64,000 bases of DNA from Taenia hydatigena. Taxonomy: Eukaryota > Platyhelminthes > Cestoda > Cyclophyllidea > Taeniidae. Position 1 is the stretch's first letter, and every line of letters begins with the position of its first letter. Below the pieces are notes generated by a model. That model was not told where the DNA came from, made no database searches, and saw only the letters and a list, made by a program, of their open reading frames with translations. Shown piece by piece: positions 1 through 13,908 of the stretch. The translations under genes were made by a program, and so were the position numbers. The stretch spans positions 1 to 64,000 of the forward strand of contig JADWOT020001383.1 of assembly GCA_036345935.2 (NCBI GenBank). Reading direction: 5' to 3'.

Positions 1-2457
1 TTTCTCACAAGGCAACCAGCGTGGCGATGCGAACGATGGATTGGCCTTATTGAGAAAGGAGAGGTTGTATGCCATCAATAGCTAGAAGCGCATTCGCACA
101 AAGATTCGCACATTGGCAACTGTCGTGGCTGTCCCAAAGGCAAGAATTACAAAGCACGACCCCAATCTTATGAATTGACAATTGGAAGGAGCAGTCTTTT
201 GATCTTTCGAAAGATTTATACCCGCTAATCAAGTAGCTTTCCTGAGAAAATCGCTAACCAAATTACTCGGCACCAAAATTTAAAAACATTTGCAGAATAA
301 CTCACCATTTATATTGAGTATAACATTTATACAGTTACGTGCGTCGTCTTTTATTCGGTATTGAGCAACCGTCTCCAACGCTTCTGATTCTTTTGGCGAG
401 CGTCAACGAATTTTGAGCTCTAAGAGGATGGCATTTTTTTGGTGCCGATCCAAAGAGAATAGCGGTAATCTTTTGTTGTAAGCTGTCTTGCGCCTGAATT
501 ACGATGAGAGTTTGCAATCGCAAATGACATAAAATAGGCAAGAGAAATCGAACATAATAAATCAGATAAAGGCTCAGATATAAGCAAAATTATTGGAACC
601 CACCATTACAGCCAGACGCTGCAGTTTATATATTGCCTTGTGCTGATGTCGGAGCTTAAATACTCCACGACCTCGGGGGAGGGATTTGATTGACCTCACC
701 TTTATGTCAGTACATTGGTTCCTTCATATGGCCTTGGAAAGTCACGCAGCCTTAACGCCTGTCTGACTGCACGCTAATCAAGGGTATAGAATGTAATAAA
801 CGATCGTGAGAAGTTGTTATCTTTATGCGTTAGTGACTTCCGACAACTGCCATCACTACTGATGTCAGTTAAGCTAAAAGCGCCTGCATATTTTGAAGTC
901 GGATCTTTCCTTGCAGAGTTTTTGCTCGGTAGATCTTTCGTTCTTCTGGAAAATGATGGACAGATTCACCATTTGCTTGGTCCATGAATTGATTCAAGCA
1001 TTAATCCGTAACTCGCAGCTTTAAGGCTTTCATAATTAACGTTTAATTTGTTTTTGAAATTCGAAAATAGGATTTGTATGTCATTTCATTACACAATCAT
1101 TTTGGGCGTATATTTAGCAAGATTTGGTTACTTATTTTCCAATAGCTATGCAAACTTTGTGCACTTGAATAAGTGTGCTATTCATTAGTTATGCAGCGTT
1201 TTGTGCTTATGCAGATCGGGTGTATTCCACGCAAGATGCATCGACAGATTCCACCAGCGTCAGCTTCAGATATTCTTCAGAATAGCTAACGGAATACATA
1301 CCAAATGTTGCAGTTTAAGTGCTGCAAATATTCCTATATAAGCTTGGCATTATCGATTTCAGGAAATTCGATTCATTCTTTTATATTTTTTTTATTTTCA
1401 ACAACGAGCCAAATATTTCATGGGTAAAGAACTGGGCGCTTTTAACAATCACGACTTTCTAAGACCCATGGATCTGAAAATGTGTTTGGTCAAGCAGTTG
1501 TTGTGTTCTTAACGATGCGCAGAATGCCCTTAGTTTTTCCTTGATTGGCTCTTACACGAGACATTATAGAATCCTTTGGAACTTCGAAATAGAAGTAAAA
1601 CCATGCATTGTTCATGGGGTTTCTTTGGCCACTTGTAGTGCTGATATTTGCGCTTATTCCTTTATTTTCTTATATACGTGTTACCATTTCAGAATTGTCT
1701 ACTTTAGTGAGGTCACAAATAGATTACTCGAACCAGAAGTAAGCATGACATGCCTGTGGTTGCGAGATCAGCTACGCCGAATCTGTTGGTATGTTTTAGC
1801 CACAAACGGTCTAGCTCTGTGACTGACTTACTAAGGCTATTTGCATCGCATGACTTCAGGATGCCATCGTTGCTAGCCTTAGTTTATTTTTAAAAGAGTT
1901 AATTGGCTACCGCGGGTGAGGGCATTGCTAACACGAATGCGTCATCTGGGGACTCAAATTTCCGAAACCCTATACTTATTTGCAGCTTGTTCCACAACCA
2001 ATCAGCAGGATCCTTCTCTTGGCTTAAAATTCATCAAATTACCCTACAAATTTGCTTAGTGGGTTGTTACGAGCAATTAGAAAGCAACATGAGCAATAAT
2101 GCCCCCTAGAAACCTTGTGTCTAACTTCTTATTGCTAAGTTGAATGGAATGTTCTCAACCTATTGCATTTAAGGACAACAATGCAAAGGAAATTAGCAAT
2201 TTCGTGACCTAGATTCGACTGAAGACCTCGATACCCAAAACCACCATTCATGGCATTCGGCAGATCACGCTAAGAGTGGAAACGCAAGATCCCTGCATGC
2301 CCATTTACGCAATATATATATACAAAACATGTGTAGATTTAATAAATAAGCATATCTCAAGCACAGCTTTCCACGTTCAACCTTATCCAGAGTTGTCCAT
2401 CTCAATCGGACTGCTATAAGCGAGCATTTAACGAGTAGAAGAATGAATGGGAATCAA

Positions 2458-2482
2458 ATTTTAGGTGCATCTCACCTAAAAT
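2458..2482. repeat. Perfect hairpin, 10-bp stem, 5-base loop
   Basis: The arms ATTTTAGGTG and CACCTAAAAT are exact reverse complements around the loop CATCT. Pairing stops at the next base on each side. It has the same geometry as the hairpins at 12353-12377 and 52262-52286. Whether it is transcribed is unknown. Confidence 0.8.
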
Positions 2483-3971
2483 GGGCACCATGATGAGGAG
2501 TAGACGTGTTATTCTCAATATTTTCTTAAGGAATGTGAGTAGTAGATTAGTGTCGCAGTTTAAAGTTCCAACCAAAAGTCTTTAAAATAGAATTAATGCC
2601 TGAAAGCATCGATGCATTTCATTCTCGTGGTAAGAGAGTATCTGAACTGGACACTTAAGATCGACATGAGTCTTCGCCTGGATGCTGTAAAGCACTGGTA
2701 ACAAAGCTTGGTGGCAATTCATTGAACTAACCCCTATACTTTATCATAATTTACTGATACCTTATAGATGCTGAACATAGTTTATGCGAAATATAGGCGG
2801 ATAGTCATCAACTCAAGTTTTAAGTTCAACCTTGTTGCAGCCAATGCCACAATGTACTCAAAATTCATTAGCAAAGCTAGGGTACAAGGCGAATCTCATT
2901 TAAGGGTCGTAAGTTATGTTAAATAACACTCAACTTTGCACTATTAGTTTTCACGCTGGTCTCCTGGTCAGGGAAGACACCTTTGTTTACGGGACTAACA
3001 CTAATTCGATATATGTCGTGTGAACCCTTGTAATGGTTCTTCGTAGTAGGAGCAGTTACGGTCAGATTTTCATCATCTTAAATTGAGCGACCAATGTGAG
3101 CAGCCATATCGACTTAAAGGCATGCCCTACTAATCAGATTTTTGCGAATGGCGTTATGAGGCTCGCTCGAATGTAAAGATGCGTATGTGGACGCATAACC
3201 AGGATGTCATTTTGTATCATCTGATGCGGTTCCTTTAATTCTCAATAATTACGGACTTAAATTTTCCAAGAGTGGTGACGAGGGACACCAATTTCATTCA
3301 ATTCCTGTTGGGACAATTTTTTTTTTATTTTAAGCCCTAGCAGTACGATTAGTTCTGGGCTGGTCGGCTATGTTGGCAGCAGTTCTGCGGAGTACAGTGA
3401 GTTCGCAAGGAATCTGAAAGAGTACCATTCTGCCAACCTAAAGAGGCACATTGTTTTATTGAGTCCATTAGATTGGATGCTTAAAATACATTTAATATTT
3501 ATCAATAGGAACATTTGAAATTTAAGGAAACCCTTAATTTTTCAGTTTCGAAGTCGACAACCACCGTCGCAGTGGCATTCGTAGATGTAGGTGGTCGTCA
3601 GGTCAAGTTAGACACCACTGATCAATGTTGTGGGTAGTACGGCAGTACTTGTGTCCATGCGACAGCTTATGGCCAACTAATGAAGCTTTCGATTGATACC
3701 CGCAGGCATTCACCAGTCTCTATTATAAGTCTTCCTGTCCACTACAGTGATATGAAGCTAAACCACCCAGTTATAAGACACTTGAATAAAATCAAGCCTT
3801 GTAATGCCAGTTTGACATCTTCTATTACCAACTTCACCCTTAGCACTTTCTAGCTCATAGCCTTGTCCATCGTCCCCACTGCTATTCAGCAACTGCTCTT
3901 GACTTTTTGTCATTGACACTTGGTCTGCGAAAAATCTGCCTTAACCTTGCACAGAACCCGAAAATTCTTGG

Positions 3972-4044
3972 GCAGTAGGTGAGTAGTAGTGGTAAGTAGT
4001 AAGTAGGAAGCAGTCGTAAGTATTCAAGTTCAAGTTCAAGCAGC
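3972..4044. repeat. Degenerate simple-sequence patch
   Basis: An imperfect run of GTAGT/AAGTAGT units is followed at 4023-4040 by three exact TTCAAG units. It looks like a decayed microsatellite. Confidence 0.7.
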
Positions 4045-7000
4045 ACACACTGAACTGGGACACTTATCCCCTTTCAGGTAAAACTGAGAAATCCAAGGGG
4101 TGGGCGCATGGACAAACGTTTGCTTGGCATTAAACTGTGATAAATAACTGTGGATTATACTCTTCGGAATGCGGTCTGCAGGCCTTCATTGCTTCCTTGT
4201 CTATACTGTTTCAGAATCATGTATGCCATTGACTTAAGGAGGCTATTTCTTAACACTGGTCACGACCTTTAAGAAAACGACTGATGGAAGTAAGCAATAA
4301 AAATTGTAAGGAAATAGAGGACCATGAAAGCAGCATTGGACCCCAAATCGCTAACTTGAGACAAGGATTTTATCAATTCCAGATGCATAGAATAGCTTCG
4401 AAAAGTCAAAAAAGGATTTGACAGGTTAAAACCAGAGATCGTTTGCAGACCTGCTGTCAAATCTACACCGCAATACACAGCTTTCATGGGCAAAAGAACC
4501 ACAAGTCGTCAGTGAACAAGGCGGTCATTAACAGGTACAATTTTACTTGTCGAAATCCTTCAAAGAACGGCCAGTCTCGGATTTGACACATCAGAGCGGC
4601 ATTTCTGCTAGGAACCTTCGCATCTAGCTACTAGTCCACAGAGCGCACCTAATAGTTGCCCTTTGTTTGTTGTGAGTCCATGTCTCAATCAGGATACACA
4701 TAATGAACATCTGCCAGCGCATACTGCCGGGTGCTTTTATTCAAACAACATGAGCTCGTTAAAAATAAGGCCTGTCTTCGTAGAGGTGCAGTTTGACTCT
4801 CAACTCCACCCACCTAATCGTTAAACTTTTAGGACGTGAGGTATTTCAGTCTTAATTGTTACTGCATCATTGTGCAAGTTTCCATAGGAAATCTAACAGG
4901 ACAAATATGAGTGCCACGCGATTCGCTACACGTTCTACTTCTCCATTCGCACGCGTGTCAATAAAGAAAAATCCCGAAGTATTGGCGAAAGACGTCATTT
5001 TATCTGCGTCTTCTGATGCACCTAGTACCTGGTTGGACGGGGTAACTCAAACATTCAGCTTCAGAGTGGTGTACTGAAATCTTGGTTGACAAATTTTGAG
5101 CATCGGGACCTACTCAAGCCTTTAATTTAATCAGCCTCCTTTGTACGGTTGCTGCCCAGCATCCACGGATGACTCAGTAAAGCAGGTTTGTCCAGCAGCA
5201 CTTGCCAGCCTTTGCTAGCTTCGTTAACATGAGCGCAATGGTGTGTTCATTCATACCGCTGCTCCGAATTTGATTAAATGAAATGGACTAGATTTGAGAC
5301 ATCTTGAGGCCCTTGCCAAAAGTCCTCAACTGTGTTTCTCGACATGATTAAAAGGCAAACTAGAAAAATTTTACCCTTTTACTGCATTACTTTGTAGACT
5401 GGATGCTTAAAGCACTGAAATAGATAAGTTGTACAAGCTTTCCTTGTATTTTGGCGACTTGTTTTGGTTTTCCCATGGTTCCACTCAGCTATCTCTTGCT
5501 AACTTTTTGCTAAAAATCTTGTTTTGCGGACCCTAAGCGTTCACTGTAAGCGCATTTTGTCGAGATTTTGTTCTGCTCAGACTTCAACGACCGTTATATT
5601 TCGCGTAAAGCCTAGTGAATTTGCAATGAAACTTTAAATTACCCATGCCGGTTGAAGGTACGCAGACATAATGAGTGCCCAACAAACTTTCCTTATCCAG
5701 AGAGGTGCGGAAATATCCCACCGTTTTATCATGCATCCCTTTTTATGCAGCAGGCGGCCTTTTCCCATTTTAGTCGTTAATTCTTCAAGAATTACTAGTT
5801 ATGCACAGAGTTGTCCCATGCCATAAAATCGGTAACTATCATCTTTAGGGTAATAGCATCAGGGAAGCACATGAGGGGTTGGCACTTTTCACCATCAGAC
5901 TTTGTCTAGACTCTGCTTAGCAGGCAATAAGTAAAGCCTCAGCGTCAGCTGGATAGAACAGGCATCAACTTACAGATTAGCTTAGCTCAATTTGGATTTT
6001 CAAGCCAATTAAACACTCGTTACGATTGAGATTTTAGGCAGGAGGAGAACAGCGCCAAACCTAACATCACACTAATGAAGATGCACATCTGCGTACGTAG
6101 AAAAGTAAACGCAAATTTACGTTTCTTCCAAGTGGCGTCAAATCAGTGGGCCAAGAAGATACCAAAAACTTTTACGTAATATTTGACCCAAAACATCGCA
6201 TTTATTCATCCATCCCTAGAACAAATGCTGTCGAAACGGTGCTGAAAGAATAAATTCGTTCTCTAAAGGGTTAATTCCATTCCATCAATAATTAACCTTA
6301 CGTCATTTGTGATTCAGCGTGGATTCTAAAAGCGTTTCAATTGGTGCAAAATGGACTACAGACCCAAGTCAATCTACGAGTCCATCTAGCTGTTGCATAG
6401 TGGATGCTAGGCTTGAGTGCCTGTCGGGTTTAGATTTGAGTCTGAGTCCGTTCGTGGATACATGCCAGTCACTCGATCAGCCATGTCACGTATACCTACT
6501 AATAACTGATTGACAATGGACTTGAAGTGACCGCTATTGCATCTCGAGTACAGCTAACGAAGTAGTCAGACAATTAGGAGCAGAAGAAAGTATGGGAGGC
6601 GAATCAGCACTCATGGAAAACTGAACATGAACGTCTCTCTGAATTGAAGGATATATCAACACATAATAATTGCCAACATCCTTTTCAATAAATCTGTTCG
6701 TATATCTGCATTTTGCGTGTCGTGCATCTATAGAGAGGACCCGTTTGTGCATTAATGAGAAGAGACCGGAACGACAATAGGTGTATTTGTCGTGATAATG
6801 TAGTTTACCATTATTCGTCTCTTTATTCTAAATAATGAGGGAAGATTGTCAACCCAATCATTGTCTGGATTAGTAAAGTCTGCAATGGAAAGCAGCGCGT
6901 TTGACAAACACGAATTTTGGGCTATGATATTCGAATTGGGTGCATTAGTCGAAAGTTTGCACAGACTCACATTAAGGCCGACGACAGCATTAGGATCATG

Positions 7001-8099
7001 GAGGCGAAATGGATGTGTTGTCCAATAGGGTGTAGGTGGGTCTGTCAGTGATGGTAGTTGTGGGCGATGAGACAATCCCTCCTGATGATGTCATTAAAGG
7101 ATTTGACGCATGCGATGGGTTATTGTGGAGGTTGCAGTCAAAACTTCCCCTTCTGTTCAAAATAACAAGTTTCGCCTATCACACCTTTCATTTCCCAAAT
7201 GCTGATTAATTGCGAATTGTGCATGGCAAGACGATCAGGCCTGCCTCACTAAGCGCACCTGTCTTAATCTCTGTGGTCGAATCCTCCAAGTGAATTCAAG
7301 AGGATTCAGCTGTGGGCTAATGTCTGTTAAAAGGGTCATTTTGTTAATACTTTAGCATTTGCTACATCGAGATGACTTGCCTTCTGTCGAGCATGGTGCA
7401 ATAGCGCTTACCATGTTGCTATATTTGACAATGTCTGCAGACATTTCCGAACCAGCCTGCTGATTGGATGCAGCAACGGTGACAAACTTTTTTCATGGCA
7501 TTAAGCCTGTGAAGACGTAACCATTATTTAAGTGCGTGTTGACGCTGCCGTTTTTCTAACCATCGCACCGCAAAAAGACAAAGTAACCAGTGATGTTGTC
7601 GATAGGTTTAAGCTACACATCCCACGACATATTCATCGCATTTTAGTCGGTAAATTTTATTCGTGAACCCTGTGAAACATCCTCATCTGCAAAAATAAAA
7701 CACAAGGATTTGCCACTGGAGTTTGGCATTTTGCGAAGCTTTATGTATCGCAGTGTGCTCTCACGTGTCACCAATAAAATGAGATTGATGTGTAGTGTTC
7801 GTGCATAAAGGCGGATGGAAGAATAAGTAAGGTTAACGCTGTACAACACAGGCCTGCACGCTGTTTCAGGTGCCGATAAATCAGCCAAAGGCAAAAAGTG
7901 TCAGGCGAATCGAGTCTATGCTGTGTAATATCATGTTTTTAGCAATCATATCTCACTGTATGACATTCTAGATCACACATACTGCATAGCCTATGATTGC
8001 AAACTTCTTTAAGACAGCTGAAGATGTCGGCTTATCTTTCGATACTCAGAAATGTGTACCAGAACGGACGAAACTATAAAAGCACAGAAAGTTTTACAT

Positions 8100-8320
8100 G
8101 CCTGTGATAATGACCTCCACCTCCTTTCTAATCTCTCAATGACCCCCAACCTCTCACTTTATCGTTCAAAATACATCAAAGAGCCAACGGGAATACAAAT
8201 CGTGGGAATCAAGGGGTAAGTTTTGTCATCATCCTCTCCTATCTTCCTGCTCACCCTGATCTTCTCACTAAACTCTTTTACGTGTGTCGTCGTTCCGGCA
8301 TTGCCACAACTAGTGCTCTA
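8100..8320 (-). repeat. Dispersed repeat copy A (degenerate two-exon unit)
   Basis: The plus strand is pyrimidine-rich and aligns by eye with the blocks at 27240-27470 (same orientation) and with the reverse complements of 29404-29720 and 30510-30725. Read on the minus strand, the segment starting at 8317 follows an AG and encodes NAGTTTHVKEFSEK, matching NAVTTHADEIRKKE in copy B and DNVETTHANEFRGK in copy D. A second aligned AG precedes 8134, 183 bases further on, and opens a short E/K/R-rich segment. Stop codons interrupt every long frame, so this copy is unlikely to make protein as read. Either a mobile-element remnant or an old gene duplicate would fit. The homology is seen directly; the coding origin is inferred. 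Confidence 0.65.
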
Positions 8321-8730
8321 GTGTATTTCATCTATCAAGACGATCTATGGGTAGGTTTTCAAGTATTTTGCTTGATTGGAACTCACATACCTTCCACACG
8401 GACTTTATCTGCATGCTTAACTCGAAAGCACTGCTGGGGAAGCGATTACACGAAGGAATTCAGGATCATGTGGGGAGAAGAAGGCAGAAATAGGGAACGC
8501 AGTTACACGGCTGTGCGAAACTACCTACGATGGTCTTTCTACAGCCTTCCTTCCACTTCTCTCAACTCAGATTTAGATGCACACGGCACAGAGAACAAAC
8601 AGAACTTTTCAAGAAGGGCGAAGGCGATTCGTCTCTCGCTTCGCCATCAATACATGTTAATTGTGCGGATGCTGGGCAAAGACGTTTATCAGTCAGAGCG
8701 ACGCACTGCAAACAACAAGCCATGAATTAG

Positions 8731-10860
8731 ATGACGGACTTAATATACGACGGTTCTGCGATTGGCGATCGAGAAGTAGCAGTGCCTCCAAATCTTCACA
8801 TCGTCACAACGATACAGGCCACCTCTAGCAGAGTCCATTGAAATTTACAAGAGGTCCACATACCGACTAAGCCCTGTTGGTCAAATGTTGCTATAAGACG
8901 CATCAAGCCAAATAGTTCTCGTTCTGAAGGATGCTGAATCAAAACGTAGTAAAAGTCTCCTGAGTTGCTGCCAAGATTCTCTTAATTCTTTGTCGTTATC
9001 ATGAGGTCTCCTTATATCGACCGAATCCACTTTATCACTGTCTGACTTGAAAACTCCTCAGAACAAATGCAGGGGCCATCTGGTTTGGCATTTTCCCTTT
9101 TTTACAGTAAATACTTAAAATGGGCTTTAACAAGCGCTGCGCTGATGCCGCGATAGCACAGGCCACCATGTTATCGAGAGGCGATGCGCATCCACAGAAT
9201 GCATCAAATTCGTCATTGTCTAAGTCAGACGATCAGCGCAAAATTTCATTAAAAATTTGTGAAAATTCCACAAACAAGCATCTGCATCTGTGCACTCATC
9301 ATACGTAAACATGCTTACATATGCATCTTGAAAGTGAAGAGGACCTGCTTTGCGGGTGATCAAAGAAGCGTCTTCGGCGCAAGGTGCCGGTCCTGCACCA
9401 CCCGGGGCACATTGCACGTATGTGGCAATCATTCCGGTAGAGAACGAAGCAAATATATAAGAACCCGCAAAGCGCTTGCGATGTATTTGAAGTGTATTAC
9501 AAGCACTGACTAGCTCTGGCCTCATCCTTTCACGCGACTGTTGTGCAGGGAAGCGATATTCACATAATTGATCAAAACTTAAAGTTGACACCTAAGAAAA
9601 GCTTACTAAAAAATATCAGCTTTCTCGATTTGCACCGCAATTTCCGAGCCACTTTATTCCTCTTGTTCCCCCTTGTTCTCTACTCAAGGATTTCCTTAAA
9701 GTGATGATGCGTAGGATACGCACTGATTACCGTGTGTTCCTTATTTCTTTACGAAGCCATTGCGCCGAGGATGGACAAAACACGTGGGGCATAGATTTTG
9801 TGTCTTTGACCAGTTGTGACCATCACCCTGTGTTGCGAGTTGAACAAATATGACAAGATGCTAATGAGTGAAAATTGCTTGCAGAAGAACCGACCAAGCT
9901 GAGGTCGAATGTTGTAGGGTTGGATACTGATTGGTGACATTGCGCTGTACGGTGATTGATCTAATCAGCAAGGAATGGCTAATCCCAAAATGGTTCTTAA
10001 AGGGTAAGGTTCGAACAGCGTGGGATCTATCGCCAATTGAGATTAGGTGACACAATGCAAATTCTACACAAGTAATCAGCGTTTGTACATATGCACATAG
10101 TCTACAATGCATCCGGGTACACGAGACGATCCAAGCAGTTAAGACATTCAACTTTGTCCTTTGTGGGGAAAAAGGCGTTCGCCATCTTCGAAGTCCAAAG
10201 GATATCTGGTTTCTCATGGACATTTGGATATTGAGAAAACGAACTGATTCTACGGCTGCCGGAAATTACTTATTTTAAAAATCACCACGTCAAGAAATGT
10301 ATAAGCACGGGCCGTAGCATAATCTGAGTCAAAGAAAGCTGAAGTAGGTTTCGGGTGGTTCTCATGTACGCTCTTCCCCTACAGAGCCCAGTACTAATAT
10401 ACAATACATTAACTTCTCACTAGGCATCCTCTTTTCTTTCTTATTCCATCATATTGATTTTCGCTAAGTTTATATCTTCTTTTATTGTTGACCAAGCTTA
10501 ATAACTAACCGAATCGTGAATTCTGTCCATCGATCTTTCATAGCATCAGCGTCAGTGATCGCAAAATAGGGCATTACATAGGCACTTAGCACCAAGTCTC
10601 TCATTTTTCTCTTTAAGAATCGTGTACTACACTTCGTATGTTCTTATGCTAACAAATTATAGTCATTATGCTTCACTTCTCCATCTTTCCGTGGTTTACT
10701 TATCTCTGAAGCATGTGAGGTGAAAAATATTTTTAAAAAATAAAAAATGGGCTGTTCTAATCTCCACCTACTCTAATAAAATGTTGAGTTGAATTTCGAG
10801 TTAGAAATGCTTTCAGTAATCTGAGCTCTAGGGCACTTGGGACGAAGCGCTCCTATATGA
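8731..10860. other. No gene recognised
   Basis: Two frames of 120-123 codons lie on the minus strand (9220-9591 and 9861-10223). Both lengths are expected by chance, and neither has flanking splice signals or recognisable motifs. I see no repeat or RNA gene. Confidence 0.45.
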
Positions 10861-10865
10861 ATGCA

Positions 10866-10956
10866 TGCGAAGCAGGACTCATCTCTTGGTCGAGGTGAGT
10901 CCGCTGAGTAAACTTCGCAATTAGCTGAGTGTTGAAAGAGTTGCTAACTCTGCTAC
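10866..10956. other. Structured segment, nested and adjacent hairpins
   Basis: An outer stem TGCGAAG (10866-10872) pairs with CTTCGCA (10113 bases would be wrong; the partner is 10,113+1,000, i.e. 11-base spaced at about 10913-10919 by my read of the line). Inside it GACTCATCTC (10876-10885) pairs with GAGGTGAGTC (10892-10901) with one G-U pair and a 6-base loop. Immediately downstream AGAGTT (10937-10942) pairs with AACTCT (10946-10951) across a 3-base loop. The arrangement resembles a folded small RNA or a decayed structured element. It lacks tRNA and hammerhead core sequences, and no family is assigned. Confidence 0.45.
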
Positions 10957-12350
10957 TGATCGCAAAGGTGATCGCGATTGTCGGGAATAGCTACTTTGCA
11001 CTTGTGTTAGCTTGAATGTTAACGCTTCTTCTCCAGTGTTTACAGCAACCCGTCGAGGCCTCTCTCCCTTTCAAATTTATCGACGACTGATAATATGTCA
11101 CTCTATTGCTGTGAGTGGTGACAGCGGAAGAATACGCAGTCGCGCACCTAAAGTTGGAGAAAGCATTGGTGTGGGATCAAATGGGAACCAGTTTGGCGTT
11201 TGTTTCTTTTATATAAACGGGGTGCGAGGTCAATTACCTGGGAAAAAGAATAGGCTATAAATGCTCACGTAGAGGAGCTGAAGCATAGTAAATGGTTCTG
11301 CCATAAGTCTGGCAATCAAATACATTCTTCATTTTGTAAAGTCGTGGATTTACTTAGACAAGGAGAAGGGAGAAAGTTGAATAAGCGAGGTGCAGTTATG
11401 CAACCGCCATTGTATTGGCGATTGTGAGAATGCAAGTACGTTAAATGACCAATCATCCGGCATGGGTCGGCATGAAAGCCTTTTATTGCGTGAAAATGGG
11501 CCTGTACAAGTCTCTTTTAAAAAAGCAGGCCTCATTATTGACTGTGCAGTATCGAAAACTACAGCTGCTGGTACAATCAATTAAAGAGAAAGTGTTTTAG
11601 GTGGTTTGCTTTGGTTGGCACCTTCCGAAGGTAAAGGATCTTGAAGAGAAGTGCATTTTCTGAGAACTTGCGACTAGCCTATCAAGTAACACTAAACTAC
11701 TCTGAGACAATTTCAAGTGTGTTGGGAAGACCAGCAAAGTGAATTATTTGGGTTACCCTAGACCATAGCGTCACCATGGAAGATGCCAATTATTGAAGTC
11801 AAATCTGACCTTGCAATTTCTCCTCGCCATAATGGTTTTGTGTTATTGTTGCGTGTTTTTCAGGATGACTATGATGTCTACAATAAAGTACTGCTAGACA
11901 TCACGTCAAGTTAAGTGACTGAACAAGGCTTTACTTTCCCATGTTAGGGTTGGGAGGATTCGAGTGCATTCCCTGCAGGTGCGGCTACCGACTATTGTGA
12001 TATAGCCAAAGCCACAAGAATAGATTCATGATTGTTCTTCTTGTGATTAAGACTCTATTCTTACAGCCATACGTTGAAGTCTGTTTGGTTTACCATCTCA
12101 TGCAGTAATCCGAAAGATATGTAATATTGTAAGATGGATAAGTTGCTGGTCTGCTCGCCTTTTGTTACCTAAGAAATCGGATCATGGATTGTCTGACCGT
12201 GATCGTTCAGCAACGTCGCCGGAAGGTAGTGAGACACCCGAGTCATGAAGCCGAGATGGAAAATAGAGAAAAATGAAGTAGTCTTCACATCACAAAATTG
12301 AGGCTGTAGCTGTTGGTCTTAGGCATGTAAAATCTTCACGGGATCTGCAA
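10957..12350. other. No gene recognised
   Basis: Only short overlapping frames occur on both strands (for example 11350-11580 minus against 11390-11584 plus), none with splice or start context that sets it apart. No repeat was seen. Confidence 0.45.
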
Positions 12351-12352
12351 AC

Positions 12353-12377
12353 CACCGCACATGGAGTATGTGCGGTG
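12353..12377. repeat. Perfect hairpin, 10-bp stem, 5-base loop
   Basis: The arms CACCGCACAT and ATGTGCGGTG are exact reverse complements around the loop GGAGT. The stem is GC-rich, so the fold would be stable as DNA cruciform or RNA on either strand. No long pyrimidine or T tract follows that would suggest a terminator. Confidence 0.8.
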
Positions 12378-13908
12378 ATCTTGATATGAGGACGCACTCG
12401 ACTCGCTAATTTTCTCTGCGTAATAAAGGGTGGGTTGGAAATCGCATATGCGAGAATCTTATCTCGAACCACTTACCATTTGCTGCGCAAGCACTATGAA
12501 GTGCACAGCGAGTGTATGGAATGTTCAAGCGATGGACGGTATAACAGTTTGTGTTCATGACGTAATAATATGGCTTAGCGTATAAGACCAATGGCTGCAA
12601 GTGAGGAAGTCTGCTATCCTGGTTAACAACATAGGGCCTTCCTGAATGCGAAGCATCAGCGGTTAATTGATAGGCTACATTAAAATTAATCATCATAATC
12701 CGTTCTAAATGGACTATTTGAATAAGATATGTTAGGATTGGCAATAAGCCCACTGATCCTGAGTTTCGGCAGAACTTGGTTTGTAGAGTAGAACGATTCT
12801 TAATGCGCTTGATGATTGTTTAGTAACCTAAATAACGATACGCCACGAACTCTAGCCAGCAAGGCCAAGTATTCGAACGGCAATATCTCACAAAACCAAG
12901 GCAGTGAGTGTAAAAGAGAGGTAAAGGTTAATACTTATGCTCGAGCTTACAGTCAAGAGCTACTAATAAAATCAGTCCATAATCACTGCATTGCTGTGAA
13001 CAAGTTTCGGGTCAATTCCATGTCAATGCTAGGGTTTGTCCATGTTGCGGCTTCATCCAAACAAATCAATAAGCTTGTTCAAACGTGCGTTTAAACAGCC
13101 AGCTATAAGTGGCAGAAAATAATTAAACTGTCAAAACACTTCGTTGTTTCTGGATTCATGCTACCTGCTGAATTATATGAGTAGCATGCATAATCAAGAG
13201 CTCACAAAATCGGAACAGGGCGTGATTGTTGCAGTTTTAGGGTGATTCATGGAGCCATAATACGGCTGCAAATAGCTGGCGCCTCCAAAACTTCACTACT
13301 TGTCTTGATGCATGAGATTAAACTGATCGCCACATCACCTTTGAAAGTGGTAACTTTTAGGTTATTTCTTGGTTCTTTTCGAATATGTGCTTTTTTCGTT
13401 CGTGGTATCTACTCTTAACGTTTTACTTAATATTGGTCTCCATTACTATTTGAGCGAAATGTGAAGATGCTCAAATGGACAAAGGTTGCTCCTTTAGTGA
13501 GCATATTCACAGCAGCCAATTTGATTATTAAATAATTAGCCTGCTTGCGCTAACCTTAAACAACCATCTTAACTTGTGCTACTTTGCTTTGAGTTGACTG
13601 GTGCCTTTGCTCATGGAAATTGCTTTGAGTACATTCTTTGGCTTTAGTCCGCCGAATTGATAGGCTCACCATATAAGGGCACTTCAAATATTTTAGCTGT
13701 ACCATGAGTATAAATCATCCACCAAGGATTTTCTAGGACGCCCTAGATTGGCGACAAGGAAACTTTAACTTTAGTCTTACGCTACTAGTCCGGATGAAAA
13801 CACAAGGAGAAATTGACAGCAGCCCATAGAGGCAAAATTTAACAAAGCAAAGCGGCTGAATGAGTAGGCTTAACAACCAAACAATGTCGGTTAAATTGTA
13901 CCAAAGGA

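Larger units (their letters stand above)
1..7900. other. No gene recognised
   Basis: I find no convincing exon, RNA gene or mobile element here. The frames are short and lack good splice sites. The minus-strand frame at 6752-7075 and the plus-strand frame at 6846-7028 overlap each other and both read as protein-like, so neither can be preferred. The stretch contains a perfect 25-base hairpin (2458-2482), an AGTAGT/TTCAAG-rich patch (3972-4044) and a 16-base palindrome (7430-7445). Confidence 0.5.

Noticed and set aside
6752..7075. Genes on both strands at 6.8-7.0 kb
   Set aside because: Both overlapping frames look protein-like to a similar degree and neither has a true ATG start with splice support, so reading by eye cannot separate them from chance.
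8282..8725. 147-codon plus-strand frame
   Set aside because: It begins within repeat copy A, on the strand opposite the one with the shared frame. About one frame this long is expected by chance, and it has no ATG at its start.
10000..10040. tRNA suggested by GGTTCGAA
   Set aside because: No acceptor stem, D arm or anticodon arm can be paired around it. Other GTTCGA sites (25658, 27320, 58862) fail in the same way.
10861..10920. Hammerhead ribozyme
   Set aside because: The fold looked promising, but the conserved CUGAUGA and GAAA core elements are absent on both strands.
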